Counted from the stretch's first letter, positions 25,823 to 35,419 are shown. The stretch is 40,496 bases of DNA from CPC320 sp002684375 (GCA_965662545.1 CBFIHZ010000033.1:1-40496), one strand, 5' to 3'. The notes: a model not told the origin generated them from the letters alone. Translations and numbers: made by a program.

Positions 25823-25838
25823 AGGCAGGCACCTGCCT
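25823..25838. repeat. Short perfect inverted repeat after pobA
   Basis: AGGCAGG, CA, CCTGCCT is a seven-base perfect palindrome touching the pobA stop codon. It could fold into a small hairpin in the pobA-pcaC junction of the mRNA. No U-run follows, so it is not a simple terminator; it may modulate message stability. Confidence 0.35.
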
Positions 25839-27025
25839 CACATCTGTAGCGGCAGGCCGACATAATTCTCGGCAATCGAGCGGCACGCGCTTTCCGATTG
25901 GGTCAGATAATCGAACTCGGCGGCTTGCATTTTGCGTTCAAACGGCGTTGCTTCGGGGAACTGATGCAACAGTTGCGACATGTACCAAGAAAAGCGTTCA
26001 ACCTTCCAAACTCGCTTGAGACATATCTCCGAATAGCGTTCTAAATACGCGGTATTGCCCTGTTGATAGCTCTGTATCATCGCACGCGCCAGCACCCGTA
26101 CATCGGCCACTGCGAGGTTCAGCCCTTTGGCGCCTGTTGGGGGCACAATATGAGCGGCATCGCCAGCCAGAAACATCGCCCCATAGCGCATTGGTTCAGC
26201 CACAAAAGACCGCAGAGGCGCGATGCTTTTCTCAATGGATGACCCGCGCTGAAGATTCTGCGCCGTCTCGGAACCAAGCCGTTTTTCCAGTTCGTCAAAA
26301 AACCGGTCATCCGACCAATTTTCTATGTTGTCGTCCAGCCCACATTGCAGATAATAGCGGCTTCGCGTTGCAGATCGCATCGAGCACAGCGCAAATCCCC
26401 GCGCTCCGTTGGCATAGATCAGTTCTTCTGCGACAGGTGGGCGGTCAACCAGAACCCCCAACCAGCCAAACGGATAGACACGCTCATAAGTCTTAAGCAC
26501 ATCCGCAGGGATTGTCTGCCGGGCAACCCCGTGAAACCCGTCGCACCCGGCCACATAGTCACATTCGAGCACATGCGCCTTGCCTGCCTGTTCATAACGC
26601 ACGCGCGGTGCAGAGGATGTCACGTTGTCGATCTGCACATTACTGGCGCTAAAGACAATCGGTGCCCCACTATCTAGACGCTGTGCGATCAGATCTTTGG
26701 TCAGTTCAGTCTGGCCGTAGACCATAACCTTTTTGTCGACCAAACCCGCCAGATCAATGCGGTGACGGTGCCCATCAAAGCACATCTCAAAACCCGAATG
26801 CACCATTCCTTCTCGGTCCATCCTTGCGCCGACACCCGCCTCGCGTAGTGCCTCGACCGTGCCCCACTCAAGCACGCCCGCGCGGATTCTTGCCTCTATA
26901 TGAACTCTGCTTTGACGGTCAATCACCCATGCATCAATACCAGCCTTTCGCAGGAGTTCCGACAATAAAAGACCAGCAGGGCCGGATCCAATAATTGCCA
27001 CCTGAGTGCGCAGTTTTTGCGACAT
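25838..27025 (-). CDS. pobA: 4-hydroxybenzoate 3-monooxygenase
   Basis: A 395-residue NADPH-dependent flavoprotein that makes protocatechuate from 4-hydroxybenzoate. It has 'GSGPAG' at 13-18, 'CDGFHGVAR' at 161-169 and 'LAGDAAHIVPPTGAKGLN' at 286-303. The substrate-binding residues of the Pseudomonas enzyme (Tyr201, Ser212, Arg214, Tyr222, Pro293, Tyr385) all reappear with an offset of three: Tyr204, Ser215, Arg217, Tyr225, Pro296 and Tyr388. That makes the assignment firm. An AGGGA site precedes the ATG. It is the first gene of the pobA-pcaCHGB run. The usual divergent regulator gene pobR is absent. Confidence 0.96.
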   Translation of the reverse strand: MSQKLRTQVAIIGSGPAGLLLSELLRKAGIDAWVIDRQSRVHIEARIRAGVLEWGTVEALREAGVGARMDREGMVHSGFEMCFDGHRHRIDLAGLVDKKVMVYGQTELTKDLIAQRLDSGAPIVFSASNVQIDNVTSSAPRVRYEQAGKAHVLECDYVAGCDGFHGVARQTIPADVLKTYERVYPFGWLGVLVDRPPVAEELIYANGARGFALCSMRSATRSRYYLQCGLDDNIENWSDDRFFDELEKRLGSETAQNLQRGSSIEKSIAPLRSFVAEPMRYGAMFLAGDAAHIVPPTGAKGLNLAVADVRVLARAMIQSYQQGNTAYLERYSEICLKRVWKVERFSWYMSQLLHQFPEATPFERKMQAAEFDYLTQSESACRSIAENYVGLPLQM

Positions 27026-27385
27026 TCTAATCCCTCATCCCAACAGGGCCCGCATGTTGGCGTCAATGCTTTTGGCGCGAGCTAACTCGCAGCTTGGCGA
27101 TTGAGAACCTAGCACGCAGGTTTGAAATTCAAAGCCCCAAATCGCCCGCTGTTCAAATCCTCCACCATGCAGGCCGCAACACCCTTGTACAGATAGACAT
27201 GAGCGGGATCGAACACATAAGAAAAGCCACCGCGCCAGAATAGCGGAAGCAGTCACAGACCTGAAAGGCGAAAAAGCCGTTTTTTATCCGTTGGGCGCAA
27301 TCTAACACCGTCTCAACCCAGACCTCGGTCTAAGCAAAATTTGCAGTAACTCTATTTATCTCTAGCTTTTGACTTCTGCGAAAGG
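27026..27385. other. Intergenic region upstream of pobA
   Basis: About 360 bases between the sulfatase stop and pobA, which must carry the pobA promoter and any operator. No regulator gene, tRNA or strong dyad was found. A 73-codon open frame at 27035-27256 on the minus strand is not convincing. Confidence 0.45.
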
Positions 27386-28918
27386 TCAATGTGCGCGGTG
27401 CCACTTAACACCGTCAAGGGTGATGGCCGCCGAAGATAGCGTTTGATCGGTGTGTTGCATGCGGAATCGCAGCATTTGCCGAGACATTCTGGCAAGATCT
27501 GAGGCATACTCCTCTTGCATAGCGACGTTTTCCTCTTCGCCGTTTGCCTGATGATCAAATAGGAGTGGTGGCAGATCGGCCGCGAATTCAACCAACGTAA
27601 ATCGTCCGTCACGCAAGATACCAAGACAGGACTCGCGTAAGGTTGTGCCAAGCATTGTTTGCCACAGGGTCGGATACACAGGGTCACCAAAATCAAGTTC
27701 AGAAAACGTTGCGCTGCGCCAATCTGACGGCAAGGAACCTTTGAGCAATGGCAATAAAGAACGACCGTCCATAGAACTGGGCACCTCCCGCCCAATCCAG
27801 TCCAAAATGGTTGGAGTTATATCAATACTTTCAGTCGGCGCGACCACCTCCTGCCCCGCTCTAGCATCGTTTTCGGGCATTTTGATGATAAGCGGCGTAT
27901 TGTAAGCGGCCTCGTAGACTGTCATTTTTCCCCAAGCATGACGGTCCCCCAACATTTCGCCATGATCGGCAGTTATGATGATCAGAGTATCATCATATTG
28001 CCCTTTGGATTTCAGATCTGAGATTACCCGACCGATATGATGATCTACTTCAGTGGCCAATCCCAGATAAATCGCACGAAGGGTTTGTACGGTCTCGTCA
28101 CTTTGGTCCAAATCGGGAAATCCATGCACAAACTTTTCCGGGGTCGTATGGCGTAACATTGGACCAAAAAAGGGATGTACCTGTTCCTCTAGGGCGCGCG
28201 TTTGCAAGCGTTTCGGCAGCGGCAATTCCGCAGGTTGATAGAGCGTATTATAAGGCGCTGGAGCAACCAGAGGCGGATGGGGGCGGATATAGGTCAAATG
28301 TGTGAACCAATTGCCTTGCTGACGCGTTGCACTATTGGCCAAAAAGGCGTCTGTCAGAAAGGCAGTGTCGCTGTCTTGCGCCTTATAAAGCGCTGGATCA
28401 TTCAGTTTTGGAACACGCCCAACCGGCGAGGTCGGTGTGTATAGATCATTCCGCGTTTCAAATTGATAGCCCTGCCCGGCCAGATGTGACAGCCAAGGAT
28501 ATGATTTCTCAAAACGCATTTCCAGCATTTCATGAAACCCCGGCATGACGTATTCAAGGCATTTGAGCGCCGGATCTTCTGCAGGATAGACGCGCGGATC
28601 AACTGACGTATCGGTATAGCCAAATAACATCGGCAAATAGCCCGACTTTCGCAGCTCAGTTGCTAAATTTGGGGTGTCATGCCGCAACGGTGTGCCGTTC
28701 CGTACGGACCGGTGATTCATCGCATATTGGCCCGTCAGAAGAGAGGCGCGCGAGGGACCGCAAGGGCTGGTAACGGAGTAGTGTTTTTTAAACGTAACTG
28801 CTTCCGTCATAAACCGGCGAAGATTGGGCAAATCTACATGTTCACCCAATGCGCCTGTTAAGCAATCGGCCCTCAACTGATCAATGACAATAAACAGGAT
28901 GTTGCGGTTCTCAGGCAT
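27386..28918 (-). CDS. Sulfatase/phosphonate monoester hydrolase-like alkaline phosphatase superfamily enzyme
   Basis: A 510-residue type I sulfatase-fold hydrolase. The formylglycine motif is Cys53-Gly-Pro-Ser-Arg57 in 'SPCGPSRASLLTGQYAMNHR', so it needs maturation by an FGE or anSME enzyme. Metal ligands include Asp13 ('VIDQLRADC') and the 'ITADHGEMLGDRHAWGK' motif. The wording around the active site ('CGPSRASLLTGQYAMNHRSVRNGTP', 'FGYTDTSVDPR') is closest to the phosphonate monoester hydrolase/arylsulfatase group, known for broad activity on sulfate, phosphate and phosphonate esters. Tyr101 is conserved from that group, but the following Thr appears as Asp103. No signal peptide, so it is cytoplasmic. 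AGGGA precedes the ATG. It is divergent from an ABC importer whose cargo it may hydrolyse. Confidence 0.85.
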   Translation of the reverse strand: MPENRNILFIVIDQLRADCLTGALGEHVDLPNLRRFMTEAVTFKKHYSVTSPCGPSRASLLTGQYAMNHRSVRNGTPLRHDTPNLATELRKSGYLPMLFGYTDTSVDPRVYPAEDPALKCLEYVMPGFHEMLEMRFEKSYPWLSHLAGQGYQFETRNDLYTPTSPVGRVPKLNDPALYKAQDSDTAFLTDAFLANSATRQQGNWFTHLTYIRPHPPLVAPAPYNTLYQPAELPLPKRLQTRALEEQVHPFFGPMLRHTTPEKFVHGFPDLDQSDETVQTLRAIYLGLATEVDHHIGRVISDLKSKGQYDDTLIIITADHGEMLGDRHAWGKMTVYEAAYNTPLIIKMPENDARAGQEVVAPTESIDITPTILDWIGREVPSSMDGRSLLPLLKGSLPSDWRSATFSELDFGDPVYPTLWQTMLGTTLRESCLGILRDGRFTLVEFAADLPPLLFDHQANGEEENVAMQEEYASDLARMSRQMLRFRMQHTDQTLSSAAITLDGVKWHRAH

Positions 28919-30135
28919 GACTTAATTCCCTAAAAGTGAGAAAGTGATTAGAAATCAATCGCAGATGGTCCAGTGACGAATATATTTCTACTAAGCTTGA
29001 TAATACTGTTCCAAAACCGCGTCTCGCGCAACATACTATTGGTGCAAAAGAGACTGCCCTAAAACTCATCTCTGTGCCGCGCCAGAAAACAAAGATCGGT
29101 GCCGAACTTAACCTTAAATACGCGCCAAAAGAACGGTAAGGGAATGAACTTTTCGACTGCAAACCCTTGAGAGAGATATAACCTGATTTGATACCGAGTT
29201 GCGGGCAACTGGACAGAACATACAGAATTTGTCTTTTATCGAGGACACAGAATAATAAAATTCAAATATTATCCAAAGAGGCTTTGCAAGGTTTTCAAAT
29301 GCCAGTGGGTCAAAATTTTAACCATGCGTGCACACTGTTTGAATAGAGTTAAATTTCACAAAGAAATCCCGTGCATTGGTCGAGGACGGTTTGTCTGAAG
29401 CTGCTCGAAAATGACCAAGTATCACTGATTATAAAAGTATGCCCGATGATGATGTAGATACCCACGGTGTGCTTTGCAAATCGAGTTATCATCACTTGGG
29501 AATCGGCTGTTTATTTAAGGAAAATTTATAGAAAGTTACGAAAAATATATTTAAATTCGCCTCCGTCTTCCACGGGATGCGTAAAACATACCCAATATTT
29601 TTTCACCTGCCGAGACGTTTCTTTTTCGGGTGCACGTTTCTTTTTTCCGCGATTACCTAAGGTAACCGAAATGTTTTAACTTGAGCCTGAGGTTTTTCAA
29701 AGCGATTTTCGACGATAACCGTAAACAGTTTCAACAGGTTCCAATTGGAATTAAATTAAAAACACTTGATCAATATTTTTATTTCGTATTTTCTTCCCGC
29801 ATACGGCGATCTGACCTGTATTTTACCAGATCAAAATCTAACAGCCGTTAATGAAAGGAGCATCGATAGAAAAGCTTGCAATTAACTTTGAAAGTTTCGC
29901 GCCCTGAGCCCGCTTTTGCCCAATCACTCGCTTCAGCTTTTATGTGAAACCGCCGTTGAATTGATATTTTTTAGTGTCAGCTTCACGGCGCTTTGGGTCC
30001 TTACCGTAAGGCAGCTTCGGCGTCCTGACAGACTGCATAAATCAATCATTACCCAAGGCATAGCCACCCATGGCCTCAAAAAATAACGAACTGTGGCATG
30101 CAATAAAAAACGTTGAAAATCAACAAGGAGATAAG
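28919..30135. other. 1.2-kb divergent intergenic region, sulfatase/ABC operon
   Basis: This AT-rich stretch has no supported gene. Open frames at 28911-29162 (minus) and 29467-29679 (plus) lack start signals and protein character. It should hold both promoters, the AAGGAG ribosome binding site of the binding-protein gene, and the inverted repeats at 29652-29666 (ATTACC/GGTAAC-type, imperfect) and 29808-29832. It is long for a divergent promoter region, so a lost gene or an unrecognised RNA is possible. Confidence 0.45.
29808..29832. promoter_or_regulatory. Inverted repeat, possible operator of the ABC operon
   Basis: GATCTG and CAGATC form a perfect six-base dyad separated by 13 bases, about 300 bases upstream of the binding-protein start. 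The arms are simple, so a chance match is possible. Confidence 0.25.
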
Positions 30136-32175
30136 ATGAGAAACCTTTTACTTTCAGGCGTGGCCCTGATCGCCCTCCCGGGCTCAGCCATCGCCAATTG
30201 CCCAGCAATCAGCGTTGCTGATTCCAAGGGCACCGCCCCCGGTGCATACCCGCAGCAATATGAACTCAGCGCGTTTGAAGCCGCAGCCAACTGCAGCATG
30301 AGCTTTTCCGCACATCCCGAAATCGCAGCCTTGAATGACCGCATTCAGGGCAATGGCGCTCTGCCTGCGCTTTCAGACCGGTTGCCCGCAGAACCTCTTG
30401 TGGTAATCCCGTATGACTCTGTCGGTAAATACGGTGGAACTTTGGACGTATTGTCCAACGCAACAGAAGCCGGAACCTCGGATTTCTTATCTGTGCGGCA
30501 TGTCAATCTTGTGCGTTACTCCGATGATCTGCAGACGATTGTGCCCAATATTGCAAAAGCGTGGAAATGGAACGGCGATTTCACCCAATTGACGTTTCAT
30601 TTGCGCAAAGGGCATCGTTGGTCGGATGGCGCGCCTTTCACATCGGCAGATGTGAAGTTTTGGTATGACAACATTATGTTGGATACGAATATTTTCGAAA
30701 AACCGAAAGATTACGCTACGGTTGCTGGTGAACCCATGACCGTGGATGTGCCGGACGATGTAACTGTTGTTTTCAATTTGCCTGCCCCTAAACCAGGGCT
30801 TCTGGCGCATTTTGCCACCCATTTTGCGCAAGGGTTTCAACCAAAACATTTCCTGGGTCAATTCCACCCGAAGATCAATGCTGACGCCGATGCAAATGCG
30901 CAAAGCCTGGGCTTTGAAAACGGCTATGATGCGATCAAAGCTTATTATGGCAATTCGGATTGGACGGATACGCCCAGCCCAATGCTGTCAAAGCCTGACC
31001 TTGTTGCCGGGTTGCCAGCTGCCACGACACCGACCTTGGAAAGTCATATCTATGTGGCTGACACGACCGAAGGGCGTCATCTGGTCGCAAATCCGTATTT
31101 CCACCAAGTTGATCCTACGGGCCAGCAGTTGCCATATATCGGCGAACAAGACGAAGTGTATATCAACGACAATGAGGTGCGTATCCTCAAACTTGTAAAC
31201 GCCGAGGTTGATTACAAGGCACAGTCGTTGCAATTGGCGTCTGCTCCTTTGTTGCTGGAAAACCAAGAAAAGGGTAATTATACGGTCGACCTAAAGCCGG
31301 AAATTACCATCGGATCCTTTGGGTTCAATGTGACCCATCCCGATCTTGCCAAGCGTGAGGCCTTCAGCAACCTGAAGTTCCGTGAAGCAATGTCCATCGC
31401 GATCGATCGAAGCGAACTGAATGAGGTCGGGTTCTTTGGTCTGGGAACACCGCAGCAATATATTGGGTTCTCGCCGAAGCCCGCGTTTATCGACGACAAG
31501 TGGATGAACTATATGGCGCAATATGATCCGGCCGGTGCAAATGCACGTCTGGATGAGATCGGTATGAAAGATACTGACGGAGATGGTTTCCGCGAGCTTC
31601 CAAGCGGCGATAAACTGGTGTTGAACATGAACTTTTCGACACAAGGGATTGCAGGTCAAACGGTGGAATTGGTCGCTCAGTATTGGGCCGATGTTGGCAT
31701 CCAATCTGTGGTCAAAGAGGTCACACCAGATGAATACCGTTCAGCCCAATCGTCCAACCAGTTGGATGTGGTGATGTGGCGTAAATCTCAGCCTCTGGCC
31801 ATCGTGCTTGGCAACAACGAGCTTTGGGTGCCGCCATTTGAAAACTATTTTGGTGTCCGCAATGGTATGCTCTGGGCTGAGTGGGTGGATTCAGAAGGCG
31901 CCTCTGGTGTCGAACCACCCGCTTATGTCAAAGAGTTGATGGCCGATCTCAACGCGTTCCAATCTGCGGATCAGGCCAGCAGTGAATTCCAAGCGCTGGG
32001 TGAAAACATGGTCAAAAACATGGTGGAAAATCTGTTGTTCATCGGCACGGTCAATGCACCGGCGCCGATATACCACAACAACAATCTGAAAAACTTCACC
32101 GAGTTTAAGACCCAGTCTTATGAATATTACCGGACCTATCCTTACCGCGCCTCGCAGTGGTGGTTGGACGAGTAA
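30136..32175 (+). CDS. ABC transporter periplasmic binding protein (peptide/opine/oligosaccharide type)
   Basis: A 679-residue SBP_bac_5 family protein with a Sec signal ('MRNLLLSGVALIALPGSAIAN'). It carries the family body: 'PNIAKAWKWNGDFTQLTFHLRKGHRWSDGAPFTSADVKFWYDNI', 'REAMSIAIDRSELNEVGFFGLG' and 'ARLDEIGMKDTDGDGFRELPSG'. It is larger than DppA/OppA (about 540) and resembles the big binding proteins of Rhizobiales and Rhodobacterales that carry oligosaccharides or modified peptides. The start at 30136 has a perfect AAGGAG site; the frame's earlier start at 30070 has none. It is the first gene of a five-gene importer operon divergent from a sulfatase, so a sulfated or phosphonylated cargo is a reasonable guess. 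Confidence 0.88.
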   Translation: MRNLLLSGVALIALPGSAIANCPAISVADSKGTAPGAYPQQYELSAFEAAANCSMSFSAHPEIAALNDRIQGNGALPALSDRLPAEPLVVIPYDSVGKYGGTLDVLSNATEAGTSDFLSVRHVNLVRYSDDLQTIVPNIAKAWKWNGDFTQLTFHLRKGHRWSDGAPFTSADVKFWYDNIMLDTNIFEKPKDYATVAGEPMTVDVPDDVTVVFNLPAPKPGLLAHFATHFAQGFQPKHFLGQFHPKINADADANAQSLGFENGYDAIKAYYGNSDWTDTPSPMLSKPDLVAGLPAATTPTLESHIYVADTTEGRHLVANPYFHQVDPTGQQLPYIGEQDEVYINDNEVRILKLVNAEVDYKAQSLQLASAPLLLENQEKGNYTVDLKPEITIGSFGFNVTHPDLAKREAFSNLKFREAMSIAIDRSELNEVGFFGLGTPQQYIGFSPKPAFIDDKWMNYMAQYDPAGANARLDEIGMKDTDGDGFRELPSGDKLVLNMNFSTQGIAGQTVELVAQYWADVGIQSVVKEVTPDEYRSAQSSNQLDVVMWRKSQPLAIVLGNNELWVPPFENYFGVRNGMLWAEWVDSEGASGVEPPAYVKELMADLNAFQSADQASSEFQALGENMVKNMVENLLFIGTVNAPAPIYHNNNLKNFTEFKTQSYEYYRTYPYRASQWWLDE

Positions 32176-32197
32176 GATCAGACTGAAAATACAAAGT

Positions 32198-32227
32198 GGT
32201 TCTGGGCGTCAACCTGCGCCCAGAACC
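32198..32227 (+). terminator. Strong stem-loop between binding protein and permease genes
   Basis: GGTTCTGGGCG and CGCCCAGAACC pair perfectly over 11 bases with an eight-base loop, 22 bases after the binding-protein stop. A short U-rich stretch (GTAGTTTTATAAAT) follows. In ABC operons such hairpins let the binding protein be made in excess, by partial termination or by protecting the 3' end of a processed message. Confidence 0.75.
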
Positions 32228-32284
32228 GTAGTTTTATAAATCGAAAGTGGGGACAACCCGCGCAGGGCTGACAGGGGGCGTTTC

Positions 32285-33289
32285 ATGCTGGAATTCGGAC
32301 GTTTCGTTGCCACGCGAGCGATCATGGCACTGTTCACTTTGGTGTTTGTTTCACTGATTGTTTTTAGTCTCATGGAAATGGTTCCAGCGGATTGCGCGGA
32401 ACGCTATTTAGCTTTCAAAAACACCCAAGGCTCGGGCATTTCAGTTGAAGATATCGACGCAGAGCGACAAAGATTGGGTCTGGACAAGCCGTTCCTTACC
32501 CGTTGGGGCGTGTGGATTGTTAACGCATTTCAAGGCGAATTTGGGGACAGCTGCATTTTGCGGGTTAGCATTGCGCAGTTGTTGGGGGTCAAATTCTGGC
32601 TGTCCATTGGTCTGTGCCTCAGCGCGCTGTTTTTGGCTTATGCGATTGCGATCCCGGTTGGTATTATCTCTGCCGCAACCAACAACCGGTTGCTCGATGA
32701 TAGTCTGAAATTCATTTCCTATCTTGGACTGGCCCTGCCCAATTTTCTGCTGGCGCTGATGATCATGCTTTTCTCAACCATTTGGTTTGGTGAAACTCTG
32801 ACGGGTCTGTTTTCTAAAGAATATCGGGATGCGCCTTGGGATCTGGCCAAATTTGTAGACCTGCTAAAACATGCTTGGTTACCTATTTTTATCCTTGGAT
32901 GGTCGGCCACTGCATTTGCGTTACAAACGGTGCGGGCTTTGATGTCTGATGAGATAGGTAAACTATATGTCACGGCGGCCTCAGCCCGAGGTATACATGG
33001 TAGAAAACTGCTCTGGCGGTATCCGGCCCGTCACGCGCTTGGACCGATCGTCAACAGTCTCGGATTTGATCTGAACCGAATTTTCAGCGAACTGCCCATC
33101 GTTGCACTTATCCTAACGCTGACAGATGCAGGTGCACTTCTGATCGAGGCTCTAGCGCGGTCAAATGATCAACAACTGGCCGGCGCGATAATCTTTCTTT
33201 TGACAGCCTCCATCGTATCTTTGAATTTTTTCACCGATGTTCTGCTGGCTATCTTGGACCCCCGGATCCGCAAGAGTATTTTAAAGTGA
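32285..33289 (+). CDS. ABC transporter permease 1 (DppB/OppB-like)
   Basis: A 334-residue inner-membrane permease of the binding-protein-dependent type. It starts with one helix ('ATRAIMALFTLVFVSLIVFSLM'), then a periplasmic segment ('VPADCAERYLAFKNTQGSG'), then the conserved core: 'SIGLCLSALFLAYAIAIPVGIISA', 'YLGLALPNFLLALMIMLF' and the EAA-loop-like region 'YVTAASARGIHGRKLLWRYPARHAL' that docks on the ATPase. A GGGGG site precedes the ATG. It works with the next gene to form the channel. Confidence 0.9.
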   Translation: MLEFGRFVATRAIMALFTLVFVSLIVFSLMEMVPADCAERYLAFKNTQGSGISVEDIDAERQRLGLDKPFLTRWGVWIVNAFQGEFGDSCILRVSIAQLLGVKFWLSIGLCLSALFLAYAIAIPVGIISAATNNRLLDDSLKFISYLGLALPNFLLALMIMLFSTIWFGETLTGLFSKEYRDAPWDLAKFVDLLKHAWLPIFILGWSATAFALQTVRALMSDEIGKLYVTAASARGIHGRKLLWRYPARHALGPIVNSLGFDLNRIFSELPIVALILTLTDAGALLIEALARSNDQQLAGAIIFLLTASIVSLNFFTDVLLAILDPRIRKSILK

Positions 33290-33293
33290 TGGT

Positions 33294-34436
33294 ATGACAG
33301 TCATGATGCACAACACCAGCCAGAGCCAAGCAGCGAAAGAAGCCTATTTTACAGCGTCGCAGCGCCAACTTATCTGGGCCCGATTCAAAAAACAACGCAC
33401 TGCCATGATTGCAGCAGTCGTGTTAATCGTGATGATCGTATCCGGATTGATGGCCCCCTTCTTATCCCCTTATGATCCGACAATCGCCGGTCGTGATAAG
33501 GATTACACAAATGGTGCGCCCCAAATACCGATGTTTTGTGACTCAGCTGGATGTGCGGCGCGCCCATTCATTCATGCAGTCGAGAGGGAGCGATCGATCA
33601 AGACAAATTTTCGCTGGGTCACAAAAATTAACGAGGACAAGCGGCTCTATCTGCAGTTTTTTGTAGAAGGCAGCCGTTATAAACTGTTTGGGGTTCTGCC
33701 ACTGGACGTCCACCTGTTCGGGGTTGAGGGCGGTAAGATACATCTGTTTGGAACCGATGAAGATGGACAGGACATTTTCTCGCGGACCCTTCACGCGATT
33801 TGGACATCGATGAAGGTCGGCAGCATTGGTGTGTTTATCGCCTTTGTGTTGGCTTTGGCTATCGGTGGCGTCGCCGGTTACTATGGCGGCGTGATCGATG
33901 GGGTGCTGCAAATGATTACAGACGCCGTCCGAACCGTACCTGCAATCCCGCTGTTTATGGCGGTGGCAGCCTTTATGCCTCCAGAAATGACTGCGGAAGC
34001 AAGGTTTTTTTACATCTCATTGATTCTGGGGTTTATTGGCTGGCCGACTTTAGCACGTAGGGTCAGGACCCATCTTTTGACGGAACGCAATCAAGAATAT
34101 ATTCTTGCCGCGCAACTTTCGGGGGCCACGTCTTCGCACGTCATTCGACGCCATCTTTTGCCCAGCTTTACCAGTTACATCATTGTCGATTTGGTGATTT
34201 CATTTCCCTATATGGTGCTGAGCGAGACCGCATTATCCTTTATCGGCTTGGGGCTTAAAGATCCCGTCAGCTCACTTGGAGTTCTGCTGCAAAAGGCAAC
34301 CAGCGCTGACGTCATGCTGAATTATCAATGGTATTTTATTCCCGTCATCTTTTTCATCGTTCTCGTGATGGCGTTTGTGTTTGTCGGTGACGGGCTTCGC
34401 GACGCGGCAGACCCCTATAGTGAGGCTGCGTCATGA
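33294..34436 (+). CDS. ABC transporter permease 2 (DppC/OppC-like) with long periplasmic insert
   Basis: A 380-residue permease. After the first helix ('KKQRTAMIAAVVLIVMIVSGLMAPFLSPYDP') comes a periplasmic insertion of about 100 residues ('GAPQIPMFCDSAGCAARPF' to 'LPLDVHLFGVEGGKIHLFG') before the usual 'GTDEDGQDIFSRTLHAI' and the five-helix core. The EAA loop is 'YILAAQLSGATSSHVIRRHLLPS'. This insertion is absent from Dpp/Opp proteins but known in related importers with very large binding proteins, and it probably contacts that protein. The start is the ATG two bases after the previous stop; other nearby ATGs are possible. Confidence 0.88.
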   Translation: MTVMMHNTSQSQAAKEAYFTASQRQLIWARFKKQRTAMIAAVVLIVMIVSGLMAPFLSPYDPTIAGRDKDYTNGAPQIPMFCDSAGCAARPFIHAVERERSIKTNFRWVTKINEDKRLYLQFFVEGSRYKLFGVLPLDVHLFGVEGGKIHLFGTDEDGQDIFSRTLHAIWTSMKVGSIGVFIAFVLALAIGGVAGYYGGVIDGVLQMITDAVRTVPAIPLFMAVAAFMPPEMTAEARFFYISLILGFIGWPTLARRVRTHLLTERNQEYILAAQLSGATSSHVIRRHLLPSFTSYIIVDLVISFPYMVLSETALSFIGLGLKDPVSSLGVLLQKATSADVMLNYQWYFIPVIFFIVLVMAFVFVGDGLRDAADPYSEAAS

Positions 34437-35419
34437 GCCTGCTTACAGTTGATAATCTAACAATTCAGTTTCGGACGGACGAAGGTTTGATCACCGCTGT
34501 TGAAAACGTGTCTTTTGACATACAGCCGGGTGAGGTTTTGGGCCTTGCCGGGGAAAGTGGTTCCGGCAAATCCGTCACTGCCAAAGCAATTATGCAATTG
34601 AACGGCTATAATACTGTTTATGACCCGGGATCTAAGATCGTATTGCACGGAGATCCAGATATTGATGTCTTTAGCCTGCGTCGCGAGCGGGACATGCTGC
34701 CCATTCGCGGCGGCGCAATTTCTATGATTTTCCAAGAACCGATGGCAAGCTTTGCCCCCGCGATCACGGTCGGAAAGCAAATGGTCGAACAACTGCAAGT
34801 CCATACCACAATGTCAAAATCACAAGCGAAAGAACTATCAGTCGAGATGCTGGATCGTGTGGGCATCACCGACCCCCATCGAAGGTTCGATCAATATGTA
34901 TTTGAATATTCTGGCGGGATGCGTCAGCGCGCAATGATCGCTATGGCTTTGACGACCAAGCCACGCCTGTTAATCGCGGACGAACCAACCACGGCGCTTG
35001 ATGTCACCATCCAACGGCAGGTGATTGATTTGATGAAAGAACTAATTGATGACTTTGGCATGTCAATCCTGTTTATAACCCATGATCTTGGTGTAATTGC
35101 GCAGACCGCGGATCAATTGGCAGTGATGTATCTGGGCCGCATTATGGAGCGCGGCCCGGTCCGCAATGTCCTGCGGAATCCAGCGCATGCCTATACCCGC
35201 GGACTGCTGAACGCGTTACCGAATCTTGAAGATCTGGATGCGCCGCTGATGCCGATCCCCGGTGATATTCCCTCGCCATTGGAGCGTCCTTCCGGTTGCG
35301 TCTTCCATCCGCGCAACGCCGAGCTGGCCCCCGGTTCGCGATATGAAACAGAAGTACCACCAATGACTGAGGTTGGCCCCAGCCATTTTGCAGCGCTCTT
35401 TCCGGAGGATGTGCGATGA
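34433..35419 (+). CDS. ABC transporter ATPase 1 (DppD/OppD-like)
   Basis: A 328-residue ATP-binding subunit. It shows Walker A 'GESGSGKS' (about 40-47), the Q-loop 'IFQEPMASF', signature 'YSGGMRQRAMIAMAL', Walker B 'LLIADEPTTALD' and the switch 'FITHDLGV'. The oligopeptide C-terminal extension includes 'PIPGDIPSPLERPSGCVFHPRN', although the usual cluster of four cysteines is reduced. It overlaps the permease stop by four bases (ATGA) and powers transport with the next gene. Confidence 0.92.
   Translation: MSLLTVDNLTIQFRTDEGLITAVENVSFDIQPGEVLGLAGESGSGKSVTAKAIMQLNGYNTVYDPGSKIVLHGDPDIDVFSLRRERDMLPIRGGAISMIFQEPMASFAPAITVGKQMVEQLQVHTTMSKSQAKELSVEMLDRVGITDPHRRFDQYVFEYSGGMRQRAMIAMALTTKPRLLIADEPTTALDVTIQRQVIDLMKELIDDFGMSILFITHDLGVIAQTADQLAVMYLGRIMERGPVRNVLRNPAHAYTRGLLNALPNLEDLDAPLMPIPGDIPSPLERPSGCVFHPRNAELAPGSRYETEVPPMTEVGPSHFAALFPEDVR

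Noticed and set aside
25692..25886. N-terminal extension of pcaC, or a pcaD remnant
   Set aside because: The added residues overlap pobA, show no PcaD or PcaC similarity, and a good AAGGGAG site marks the ATG at 25691.
27035..27256. Possible tail of a pobA regulator
   Set aside because: The 73 codons show no helix-turn-helix or effector-domain pattern and have no start signal.
29467..29679. 70-codon plus-strand frame in the divergent region
   Set aside because: No ribosome binding site, odd aromatic and cysteine-rich composition, and AT-rich context.
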